Shown here: positions 1 to 7,893 of the stretch, piece after piece
How positions within the stretch are numbered: the first letter of the stretch is position 1
How the letters are laid out: each line of letters begins with the position of its first letter
Source of the DNA: Aphelocoma coerulescens
Taxonomy: Eukaryota > Chordata > Aves > Passeriformes > Corvidae
Direction of reading: 5' to 3'
Assembly (NCBI RefSeq): GCF_041296385.1
Contig: NW_027183981.1
Span: 2,172,501 to 2,236,500, forward strand
DNA length: 64,000 nt
The notes under the pieces: model-generated
Databases searched by the model: none
What the model was told of the DNA's origin: nothing
What the model saw: only the letters and a program-made list of their open reading frames with translations
Made by a program: the position numbers and the translations under genes

Positions 1-711
1 GGAGTTGATTCCCATATAATCCATCTAATTGGTGAGATGTACAGGAATATTAAGACGTACATCGTCGCCAAGAATGGGAAAACAGACCCCATTAACACCT
101 GCTCCGGTGTTAAACAGGGCAACCCAATGTCACTTTTGTTATTCAACCTGGCGCTGGATCCTCTCCTATGTAAACTGGAAACGGAAGGGTGTGGATTCCA
201 TCTTGGTGGATTTAAGATTACGGCCATGGCCTTCGCAGATGATCTGGTGCTTCTGAGCGACTCATGGGAAGGCATGTGTTATAACATCAAAATTTTGGAG
301 ACCTTTTGTGAGCTTACTGGTCTCCGAACTCAAGAAGAGAAATGCCACGGCTTTTACATCAAGCCGACCAAGGACGCGTATACCATCAGTGACTGTCCTG
401 CTTGGCAAGTTGGAGGGACTCCCCTCAACATGATCAACCCGGGAAGCTCAGAGAAATATCTTGGCACACAGATTGACCCTTGGACCGGTTTCGCTGATCC
501 TGGCCTTCCTACGAAACTTGAAGAATGGCTTCATCGGATTGGTAGCGCACCACTTAAACCTCTTCAGAAAGCCGATAGGACATATACCATCCCTAGACTG
601 ATATATCTGGCTGACCATACCAATGTAAAAACTGGGCTCCTCGAATCCCTTGACTTGATGATAAAAAAAATCGGTCAAGGAGCGGCTTCATCTCCCAACT
701 TGTACATGTGA
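1..711 (+). pseudogene. R2 reverse transcriptase segment, 5' end outside window
   Basis: Open in frame from base 1. It contains RT motif B (GVKQGNP), motif C (FADD), motif D (GLRTQEEKC) and the thumb start (KYLG). The frame ends at a TGA at 709-711 only because of an A8 run at 663-670, after which the protein continues one frame on. The catalytic palm before motif B lies outside the window. Confidence 0.9.
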
Positions 712-760
712 TGCCATCCTGTATTCGAGATTTAAAGACGGAGGGCTGGGGTTTATCAAA

Positions 761-1558
761 TTGGCGGCGCTTATACCTAGTATTCAAGCGCGAAGATTGC
801 ACAGATTAGCTCAATCTTCGGATGGGACCTTGGTTTCTTTTTTGAAGGGTGAACATCTAGAATTGATACATGAGAAATTATGGGTTAAAGCTGGGGGTGT
901 ACGAGAGTCCGTCCCCCAAATTTGGGACCCCATCCCATTGATGGAAGTCGCTAGCGAGGGGAGTGAAGCCTTGTCTGAGTGGGAGGCACCACGTTCCAAG
1001 CTTCGCCTTCCTAGGCCCTGTGACTGGCGGAAGGTGGAATTCAATAAATGGAAACATCTGGTTGCCCAGGGCCATGGGATCGAAAATTTTGAGAATGATA
1101 AGATCAGTAATGACTGGTTGATGCATTACCGCAGCATCCCTCACAGAAAACTCATAACGGCGCTGCAATTAAGAGCGAAGGTCTACCCCACTCGGGAATT
1201 CTTAGCAAGGGGTAGACACGATGTCTGTGTTCGATCCTGCAGACACTGCGGCGCCGAATATGAATCAGCGTCCCATGTCATCGGAAAATGCCCAATTACT
1301 CAGGACGCCAGAATTAAAAGGCATAATTTCATCTGCGAAACCCTTAGCCGAGAAGCTAAGAGGGAGAATTGGACGGTTTTCCAGGAGCCGCATTTGAGAG
1401 ATGAAGAAAATGAGTTATTTAAGCCTGATTTAATCTTTGTGAAGGATGCTAAGGCACTTGTAGTGGACGTAACAGTGAGATACGAGCACAGCAATTCTTC
1501 ACTGAAAGGGGCCGCTGTGGAGAAGGCAAAAAAGTATCCTTCTTCCACAGATTTGTGA
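761..1558 (+). pseudogene. R2 linker, CCHC knuckle and endonuclease segment
   Basis: Same segment as at 4943-5740, described there. It carries the C-X2-C-X8-H-X4-C knuckle and the P-D-X12-D endonuclease motif. It ends at TGA 1556-1558, while the true C-terminus continues in the next frame at 1548-1775. Confidence 0.9.
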
Positions 1559-1775
1559 CCTCACTAATGTAACATCTGTAGAGTTCACTGGTTTCCCCTT
1601 AGGAGCGCGGGGGAAATGGTATGAGAGGAACTCTGAATTGCTACAGGCCTTGGGACTCTCTAAAACGAGGCTAGGGAGACTAGCCCGGGCCCTGGCATCC
1701 AGAGCACTCTTCTCTTCTGTAGATATCGTACATATGTTCGCAAGCAAAGCCAGATTGTTTGTACCTTTACAATAA
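1548..1775 (+). pseudogene. R2 C-terminal segment
   Basis: Frame-shifted continuation of the endonuclease domain. It includes the conserved GFPLGARGKWY stretch and ends in a TAA at 1773-1775. See 5730-5957 for the fuller description. Confidence 0.8.
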
Positions 1776-1951
1776 AGGCCCCTTCCCTGAGTGGTTCGAG
1801 CTGGACAGTGGAATTGGTTTTGGGTGGGAGGGGTTCACCCGTCATAACGCGTCTTGCCCATATTTGGGCTACAAATTTGGATTCGACCAGGTGGACGGGC
1901 CACCTTTACTTAACCCAGAAAAGAAACATACCATTTTATATGTTTATTAAA
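1776..1951 (+). other. R2 3' UTR with three hairpins
   Basis: Between the TAA and the unit junction three short hairpins can be drawn: 1822-1826 with 1836-1840 (GGGTG/CACCC, 9-nt loop), 1856-1860 with 1865-1869 (GCCCA/TGGGC, TATT loop) and 1889-1894 with 1900-1905 (AGGTGG/CCACCT, 5-nt loop). In known R2 elements the folded 3' UTR is what the R2 protein recognises to start reverse transcription. At about 176 nt this one is short. That these stems form the recognition structure is my inference. Confidence 0.6.
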
Positions 1952-1979
1952 TAGCCATAGTTACTAACTGGGCATAGCT

Positions 1980-2043
1980 GCAGAGGTCGCACCTCCTCGT
2001 GGTCCCGCCGGATACCCGTAAGGGTAACTAAGTCGACCTCTGC
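1980..2043 (+). ncRNA. HDV-like (R2) self-cleaving ribozyme core, P1 5' strand missing
   Basis: The double-pseudoknot parts appear in the right order. P2 is a perfect 10-bp helix, 1980-1989 with 2034-2043. P3 is ACC/GGT (1991-1993 with 2001-2003) closing loop TCCTCGT, close to the L3 loop of the hepatitis delta ribozyme. The P1 3' strand is TCCCGCC or CCCGCC ending at 2009. P1.1 is GG 2010-2011 with CC 1995-1996. P4 is TACCC/GGGTA (2013-2017 with 2022-2026) with a GTAA tetraloop. J4/2 holds the expected catalytic C (2028) in CTAAG. R2 elements use such a ribozyme to free the RNA 5' end from the rRNA co-transcript. No matching P1 5' strand (GGCGGGA or similar) lies just upstream at 1952-1979, where the best option is about 3 bp, so self-cleavage in this context is doubtful. 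Confidence 0.85.
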
Positions 2044-2272
2044 CCCAGTGTGAGTGAGGGGGTAATATCTCCCCTCCCTATTGCTGGACTCGCCACCCAG
2101 TGGTAGATTCACAAATCGCAGAAACAAATTTATTGGCGCAGCTATTTGCTGTTGCCCAAAGCCTTGTCCACGGGCATTAGTTGGACACAGTCTGCAGGTT
2201 GGTCGAGGGTTCCACCTGCAGACTCTGACAACCCTCTTTTAGATTTGACCAAACGCCATCTCGGTCTTGACA
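2044..2272 (+). promoter_or_regulatory. R2 5' leader between ribozyme and ATG
   Basis: Noncoding in the frame used by the downstream ATG, with a stop at 2246-2248. It holds a G/C stem 2056-2061 with 2071-2076 (GAGGGG/CCCCTC) and the long hairpin at 2189-2224. In other R2s the 5' RNA region is bound by the R2 protein and controls second-strand steps. No promoter motif was recognised, as expected for an element normally co-transcribed with rRNA. Confidence 0.55.
2189..2224 (+). other. Long 5' leader hairpin
   Basis: Left arm 2189-2202 pairs with right arm 2212-2224 over 13 bp with a single bulged T, closing a 9-nt loop (2203-2211). A flanking GTTG (about 2180-2183) and CAAC can extend it after an internal loop. 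It lies about 50 nt upstream of the ATG and recurs in every complete leader. Confidence 0.7.
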
Positions 2273-2665
2273 ATGGTACAATCTGTGGCTTTGCGGTACG
2301 TGTCTACGGCCACCCAAACTGACCCTTTAGATCTGTGGGTTAGAGAGGCCAGAATTCCACCACTATCTGTGGTGTTAGAGGAGGAAAGAATCAATCTTGT
2401 ACCTTTGGAGTTTATAAACTCCAAAGTTGCTCTTGAAGTTGGGAGCCATCTGGGTAACACCGCAGATTGTCTGGCTGTATTTCCTGAACCTTATGAAATC
2501 TTGCCCTTTGGGCTGGTTCAGGAAGAAATAAATGGGTGTGAAACAAGAGAAATAGAGGAGCCAATGACACCTGGGACTCCTCCGGGATCAGAGGGGGCGG
2601 AACAATTACAGGAACTCCTGTTATGTCTGTCCCGGACAAAAATCCATCATGTCCAAGGTGTCTGA
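2273..2665 (+). pseudogene. R2 N-terminal segment (frame 2)
   Basis: The first ATG of the frame, at 2273, has A at -3 and G at +4, a strong eukaryotic start context. The frame is closed just upstream by a TGA at 2246-2248. The 130-residue product has no recognisable domain; it is acidic and proline-containing near its end, like the poorly conserved region that precedes the zinc fingers in R2 proteins. Frame 1, which carries the fingers, is open from 2542, so the break lies in 2542-2665, most likely near the G5 run at 2593-2597. A separate upstream ORF overlapping the next in the -1 frame is an alternative I think less likely. Confidence 0.65.
2403..2426. repeat. Perfect 24-bp palindrome
   Basis: CTTTGGAGTTTA and its exact reverse complement abut with no spacer inside the N-terminal segment. 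It is present in all complete units (next at 6585-6608 and so on). Unit 5 carries one mismatch at 19138 that breaks the symmetry. Its function is unknown and it may be chance. Confidence 0.8.
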
Positions 2666-3687
2666 CCCGGTTTACTAATACGCTGGGGTTAACAGACCAT
2701 CTAAAGACGTCCCATGGCTGTAATAAGATCTGGTTTAGGTGCTCTAAGTGTGGTAAACAAAATCTGAAATACCACAGTATCTCCTGTCATGTCCCTCGGT
2801 GCAAAGGTGAAGGATTTGTGGCCCCTACGGGTAGCTGGGTCTGTGAGGTGTGCTCTAGAGGTTTTGCTACAAAGATTGGACTGGGACAGCACAAGAGGTT
2901 ACAACATCCTCTTGTGTGTAATGTGGAACGGATAGCTGCCTCTCACCCCAAAGAAACATCTTTGCGGGGGGCCCATAAGAAGGTATGGACCGAGGAGGAA
3001 GAGGCTCTCCTGAATCAATTGGTGGTTAAGTTTGCTGGTAGCAGGAACATCAATCAGCTAATAGCGGAGCACTTGCCATCTAAGACGCCAAAGCAGATTA
3101 GTGACAAAAGACGCCTTCTAGGAAAAGGTCCCTCAAAGAAAGTTCGATTTAGAGAAGGCGGGGCTGTAGGCAGAGAAGAACCTCCCCAATCTGCTAAGGG
3201 GCAAAGTGAGGGACGCTTGGTGCTCCACTATCATGATATCATCAAGCTGAAGCTATCGGCAGGCGAGTTCACCGTGTGTCAGGAGGCCTTTGAGAAAATA
3301 ATGCAGGGGCAAGATCCGCAATCAGTGGTGAACGAAGTGTATGAGAAGTTTCGGGATAGCCAGGATAGGCTTAACCATAAAGTGTCTAAGCCGCGAAGGC
3401 CCCGGGGGCCTCGAGGCCAAAAAGCATCCGGGGTGACAACTAAACGGATGCAGAAAAGGGCCGTTAAGCGAGGAAAATATCTGAGATATCAGAGGTTGTT
3501 TCAGATACATAGAGGGAGGTTGGCACGGGTTATTTTGGATAACACGGAAGCCCTGCAGTGCCAAATACCATCTGGTGTTATCCACAGTGCACATTTAAAG
3601 AGAGATGGGAAACATCTGTCTGTTTTAGTGGTCTTGAATCCTTCCCAGTATATAGGGAGGCGGATAACACCATGTTTCGAGACCTGA
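2623..3687 (+). pseudogene. R2 zinc-finger and Myb DNA-binding segment (frame 1)
   Basis: Counting from the ATG at 2623: finger 1 is C10-X2-C13-X12-H26-X4-H31; finger 2 is C40-X2-C43-X12-H56-X3-C60; finger 3 is C74-X2-C77-X12-H90-X4-H95. A Myb-like domain follows at about residues 119-168, starting KVWTEEEEALL. A basic stretch about 255-300 leads to the conserved RGRLARVILD. Three fingers plus Myb is the R2-A arrangement and binds the 28S target in known R2 proteins. All finger ligands are intact. After about 3587 frame 1 is no longer the ancestral frame: the expected linker (W...ADN..F..LI) reads in frame 3 from about 3588 to 3704. The TGA at 3685-3687 is therefore a consequence of a frameshift, not a nonsense mutation in the true frame. 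Confidence 0.9.
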
Positions 3688-3707
3688 TTTCAGAGAGAGA
3701 CTGGTAA
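3588..3707 (+). pseudogene. R2 linker before RT, displaced into frame 3
   Basis: Frame 3 here reads the segment R2 proteins have between the basic region and the RT: FKERW, then SGLESF, then EADNTMFRDLI. It runs into a TAA at 3705-3707. Frame 1 resumes right there with KNLNEMCKTSAPGPDG, so a one-base change around 3702-3706 (GGTAAG) separates the two. The two frameshifts bracket about 110 bp. Confidence 0.75.
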
Positions 3708-3711
3708 GAAC

Positions 3712-4893
3712 TTGAATGAGATGTGTAAAACCTCCGCTCCTGGGCCAGATGGGATTGCTCTGGGTCATCGTATTAAAATAGACCCTAAGTTCTCCCAGTT
3801 GACAGAGATCTTCAACCTCTGGCTTGCCACCGGAACTTTACCGGACGCGCTGCGGGACTGCCTGACAGTTTTGATACCCAAGTCATCCAATGAGGAGAAA
3901 CCTGGTGATATCAACAACTGGAGGCCTATCACCATTGCTTCAGTGGTGTTTAGGTTGTTCTCCAGGATCGCGAATGCGAGACTGGCCCGTGCATGTCCCA
4001 TTAACCCCAGACAACGGGGTTTTATCAGCGCATCAGGCTGTTCTGAGAACCTTAAGCTGTTACAGCTTTTGGTTAAGAAGGCAAAACAGGAACATAGAAG
4101 TTTGGGGGTGGTATTTGTGGATATTGCCAAGGCATTTGATACCGTTTGCCAGCAGCATATTATAGCTGGTTTGGTTAAGAGGGGAGTTGATTCCCATATA
4201 ATCCATCTAATTGGTGAGATGTACAGGAATATTAAGACGTACATCGTCGCCAAGAATGGGAAAACAGACCCCATTAACACCTGCTCCGGTGTTAAACAGG
4301 GCAACCCAATGTCACTTTTGTTATTCAACCTGGCGCTGGATCCTCTCCTATGTAAACTGGAAACGGAAGGGTGTGGATTCCATCTTGGTGGATTTAAGAT
4401 TACGGCCATGGCCTTCGCAGATGATCTGGTGCTTCTGAGCGACTCATGGGAAGGCATGTGTTATAACATCAAAATTTTGGAGACCTTTTGTGAGCTTACT
4501 GGTCTCCGAACTCAAGAAGAGAAATGCCACGGCTTTTACATCAAGCCGACCAAGGACGCGTATACCATCAGTGACTGTCCTGCTTGGCAAGTTGGAGGGA
4601 CTCCCCTCAACATGATCAACCCGGGAAGCTCAGAGAAATATCTTGGCACACAGATTGACCCTTGGACCGGTTTCGCTGATCCTGGCCTTCCTACGAAACT
4701 TGAAGAATGGCTTCATCGGATTGGTAGCGCACCACTTAAACCTCTTCAGAAAGCCGATAGGACATATACCATCCCTAGACTGATATATCTGGCTGACCAT
4801 ACCAATGTAAAAACTGGGCTCCTCGAATCCCTTGACTTGATGATAAAAAAAATCGGTCAAGGAGCGGCTTCATCTCCCAACTTGTACATGTGA
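3712..4893 (+). pseudogene. R2 reverse transcriptase segment (frame 1)
   Basis: 393 codons counted from a TTG; there is no real start here, as frame 1 is open from 3688. Motifs: SAPGPDG at residues 8-14, LIPK 54-57, WRPIT 70-74, motif A FVDIAKAFD 135-143 with catalytic D137, motif B GVKQGNP 193-199, motif C FADD 235-238, motif D GLRTQEEKC 264-272, then thumb KYLG 309-312. The three metal-binding aspartates are present. Motif B departs from the usual GDPLSP: it reads GNPMSL. The frame fails at an A8 run (4845-4852). One A fewer would lead on into VKERLHLPTCTCDAILYSRF in frame 2, so a one-base insertion is the simplest reading. It would copy R2 RNA onto nicked DNA if functional. Confidence 0.93.
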
Positions 4894-4942
4894 TGCCATC
4901 CTGTATTCGAGATTTAAAGACGGAGGGCTGGGGTTTATCAAA

Positions 4943-5740
4943 TTGGCGGCGCTTATACCTAGTATTCAAGCGCGAAGATTGCACAGATTAGCTCAATCTT
5001 CGGATGGGACCTTGGTTTCTTTTTTGAAGGGTGAACATCTAGAATTGATACATGAGAAATTATGGGTTAAAGCTGGGGGTGTACGAGAGTCCGTCCCCCA
5101 AATTTGGGACCCCATCCCATTGATGGAAGTCGCTAGCGAGGGGAGTGAAGCCTTGTCTGAGTGGGAGGCACCACGTTCCAAGCTTCGCCTTCCTAGGCCC
5201 TGTGACTGGCGGAAGGTGGAATTCAATAAATGGAAACATCTGGTTGCCCAGGGCCATGGGATCGAAAATTTTGAGAATGATAAGATCAGTAATGACTGGT
5301 TGATGCATTACCGCAGCATCCCTCACAGAAAACTCATAACGGCGCTGCAATTAAGAGCGAAGGTCTACCCCACTCGGGAATTCTTAGCAAGGGGTAGACA
5401 CGATGTCTGTGTTCGATCCTGCAGACACTGCGGCGCCGAATATGAATCAGCGTCCCATGTCATCGGAAAATGCCCAATTACTCAGGACGCCAGAATTAAA
5501 AGGCATAATTTCATCTGCGAAACCCTTAGCCGAGAAGCTAAGAGGGAGAATTGGACGGTTTTCCAGGAGCCGCATTTGAGAGATGAAGAAAATGAGTTAT
5601 TTAAGCCTGATTTAATCTTTGTGAAGGATGCTAAGGCACTTGTAGTGGACGTAACAGTGAGATACGAGCACAGCAATTCTTCACTGAAAGGGGCCGCTGT
5701 GGAGAAGGCAAAAAAGTATCCTTCTTCCACAGATTTGTGA
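4943..5740 (+). pseudogene. R2 linker, CCHC knuckle and restriction-like endonuclease (frame 2)
   Basis: Frame 2 carries R2 sequence from about 4853; the coordinates here begin at an internal TTG. Counting from it: the conserved LAALIPSIQARRLHRL at 1-16; CCHC knuckle C160-X2-C163-X8-H172-X4-C177; RIKRHN 184-189; endonuclease motif KPD at 221-223 with D236, giving P-D-X12-D, the K/PD-X12-14-D motif of R2-type endonucleases; then the downstream EKAKKY at 254-259. In live R2 this domain nicks the 28S gene at one position. All the residues named are present. The frame ends at TGA 5738-5740. The conserved continuation (LLPQICDLTN) is in frame 3, so a net +1 or -2 change lies between about 5716 and 5729. 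Confidence 0.92.
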
Positions 5741-5957
5741 CCTCACTAATGTAACATCTGTAGAGTTCACTGGTTTCCCCTTAGGAGCGCGGGGGAAATG
5801 GTATGAGAGGAACTCTGAATTGCTACAGGCCTTGGGACTCTCTAAAACGAGGCTAGGGAGACTAGCCCGGGCCCTGGCATCCAGAGCACTCTTCTCTTCT
5901 GTAGATATCGTACATATGTTCGCAAGCAAAGCCAGATTGTTTGTACCTTTACAATAA
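5730..5957 (+). pseudogene. R2 C-terminal segment (frame 3)
   Basis: Frame 3 reads QICDLTNVTSVEFTGF, then PLGARGKWY, then LGLSKTRLGRLARALASRALF and DIVHMFASKA, ending in TAA 5955-5957. This matches the conserved tail of R2 proteins. It overlaps the end of the previous segment by 11 bases. The function of this tail is not defined by anything visible here. Confidence 0.8.
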
Positions 5958-6133
5958 AGGCCCCTTCCCTGAGTGGTTCGAGCTGGACAGTGGAATTGGT
6001 TTTGGGTGGGAGGGGTTCACCCGTCATAACGCGTCTTGCCCATATTTGGGCTACAAATTTGGATTCGACCAGGTGGACGGGCCACCTTTACTTAACCCAG
6101 AAAAGAAACATACCATTTTATATGTTTATTAAA
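5958..6133 (+). other. R2 3' UTR of unit 1 and junction with unit 2
   Basis: Same three hairpins as at 1822-1905, here 6004-6022, 6038-6051 and 6071-6087. It ends TTTATTAAA, then TAGCC at 6134-6138 opens the next unit. There is no poly(A) tail and no spacer. The last A residues could be the element's natural 3' end. Confidence 0.65.
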
Positions 6134-6161
6134 TAGCCATAGTTACTAACTGGGCATAGCT

Positions 6162-6225
6162 GCAGAGGTCGCACCTCCTCGTGGTCCCGCCGGATACCCG
6201 TAAGGGTAACTAAGTCGACCTCTGC
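6162..6225 (+). ncRNA. R2 HDV-like ribozyme core, unit 2
   Basis: Identical to the core at 1980-2043, again with no P1 5' strand upstream. Confidence 0.85.
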
Positions 6226-6804
6226 CCCAGTGTGAGTGAGGGGGTAATATCTCCCCTCCCTATTGCTGGACTCGCCACCCAGTGGTAGATTCACAAATCG
6301 CAGAAACAAATTTATTGGCGCAGCTATTTGCTGTTGCCCAAAGCCTTGTCCACGGGCATTAGTTGGACACAGTCTGCAGGTTGGTCGAGGGTTCCACCTG
6401 CAGACTCTGACAACCCTCTTTTAGATTTGACCAAACGCCATCTCGGTCTTGACAATGGTACAATCTGTGGCTTTGCGGTACGTGTCTACGGCCACCCAAA
6501 CTGACCCTTTAGATCTGTGGGTTAGAGAGGCCAGAATTCCACCACTATCTGTGGTGTTAGAGGAGGAAAGAATCAATCTTGTACCTTTGGAGTTTATAAA
6601 CTCCAAAGTTGCTCTTGAAGTTGGGAGCCATCTGGGTAACACCGCAGATTGTCTGGCTGTATTTCCTGAACCTTATGAAATCTTGCCCTTTGGGCTGGTT
6701 CAGGAAGAAATAAATGGGTGTGAAACAAGAGAAATAGAGGAGCCAATGACACCTGGGACTCCTCCGGGATCAGAGGGGGCGGAACAATTACAGGAACTCC
6801 TGTT

Positions 6805-7869
6805 ATGTCTGTCCCGGACAAAAATCCATCATGTCCAAGGTGTCTGACCCGGTTTACTAATACGCTGGGGTTAACAGACCATCTAAAGACGTCCCATGGC
6901 TGTAATAAGATCTGGTTTAGGTGCTCTAAGTGTGGTAAACAAAATCTGAAATACCACAGTATCTCCTGTCATGTCCCTCGGTGCAAAGGTGAAGGATTTG
7001 TGGCCCCTACGGGTAGCTGGGTCTGTGAGGTGTGCTCTAGAGGTTTTGCTACAAAGATTGGACTGGGACAGCACAAGAGGTTACAACATCCTCTTGTGTG
7101 TAATGTGGAACGGATAGCTGCCTCTCACCCCAAAGAAACATCTTTGCGGGGGGCCCATAAGAAGGTATGGACCGAGGAGGAAGAGGCTCTCCTGAATCAA
7201 TTGGTGGTTAAGTTTGCTGGTAGCAGGAACATCAATCAGCTAATAGCGGAGCACTTGCCATCTAAGACGCCAAAGCAGATTAGTGACAAAAGACGCCTTC
7301 TAGGAAAAGGTCCCTCAAAGAAAGTTCGATTTAGAGAAGGCGGGGCTGTAGGCAGAGAAGAACCTCCCCAATCTGCTAAGGGGCAAAGTGAGGGACGCTT
7401 GGTGCTCCACTATCATGATATCATCAAGCTGAAGCTATCGGCAGGCGAGTTCACCGTGTGTCAGGAGGCCTTTGAGAAAATAATGCAGGGGCAAGATCCG
7501 CAATCAGTGGTGAACGAAGTGTATGAGAAGTTTCGGGATAGCCAGGATAGGCTTAACCATAAAGTGTCTAAGCCGCGAAGGCCCCGGGGGCCTCGAGGCC
7601 AAAAAGCATCCGGGGTGACAACTAAACGGATGCAGAAAAGGGCCGTTAAGCGAGGAAAATATCTGAGATATCAGAGGTTGTTTCAGATACATAGAGGGAG
7701 GTTGGCACGGGTTATTTTGGATAACACGGAAGCCCTGCAGTGCCAAATACCATCTGGTGTTATCCACAGTGCACATTTAAAGAGAGATGGGAAACATCTG
7801 TCTGTTTTAGTGGTCTTGAATCCTTCCCAGTATATAGGGAGGCGGATAACACCATGTTTCGAGACCTGA
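6805..7869 (+). pseudogene. R2 zinc-finger/Myb segment, unit 2
   Basis: Translation identical to that of unit 1, including all finger ligands; CCA (Pro) at the Myb variant site. Confidence 0.9.
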
Positions 7870-7893
7870 TTTCAGAGAGAGACTGGTAAGAAC

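Larger units (their letters stand above)
1..1951 (+). mobile_element. R2-like unit 0, 5'-truncated by the window edge
   Basis: The window opens inside the RT domain; base 1 corresponds to base 4183 of the next unit. This partial unit holds the RT C-terminal part, the endonuclease segment, the C-terminal segment and the 3' UTR. Its last bases are TTTATTAAA, directly followed by the TAGCC that I take as the start of the next unit. I saw no private variant. Confidence 0.95.
1952..6133 (+). mobile_element. R2-like unit 1 (first complete unit; reference)
   Basis: A complete 4182-bp unit used here as the reference; all other units are this one plus a multiple of 4182. Order: ribozyme 1980-2043, hairpin 2189-2224, ATG 2273, N-terminal segment, zinc fingers/Myb 2623-3687, linker in a third frame about 3588-3707, RT 3712-4893, endonuclease 4943-5740, C-terminus 5730-5957, 3' UTR 5958-6133. 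The unit start was placed at the TAGCC at 1952-1956 because that is the first five bases of 28S rRNA just downstream of the R2 site; the true boundary could differ by some tens of bases. Haplotype at 3076/3261/3770: C-A-G. Confidence 0.95.

Noticed and set aside
2623..2665. Programmed -1 frameshift joining the N-terminal frame to the zinc-finger frame
   Set aside because: No canonical slippery heptamer in the right phase was found in the overlap, and four other frameshifts show that the gene is decayed.
3685..3687. In-frame TGA taken as a single nonsense mutation between zinc-finger and RT segments
   Set aside because: The ancestral frame here is frame 3, where the linker motif is read; the TGA is seen only because of the upstream frameshift.
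3765..4457. Minus-strand open frame of 230 codons, repeated in every unit
   Set aside because: It lies wholly opposite the RT palm, has no recognisable domain and is explained as the shadow of a conserved coding frame.
2623..5740. Introns as the reason for the split coding frames
   Set aside because: Adjacent protein segments continue within a few bases across each shift, leaving no room for an intron.
5953..5958. AATAAA as a polyadenylation signal
   Set aside because: It overlaps the stop codon, the 3' UTR continues for 176 nt, and R2 RNAs are not thought to depend on polyadenylation. Probably coincidence.
5941..6132. 63-codon plus-strand frame over the 3' UTR
   Set aside because: It begins with TTG, overlaps the C-terminal frame and the 3' hairpins, and resembles no known R2 product.
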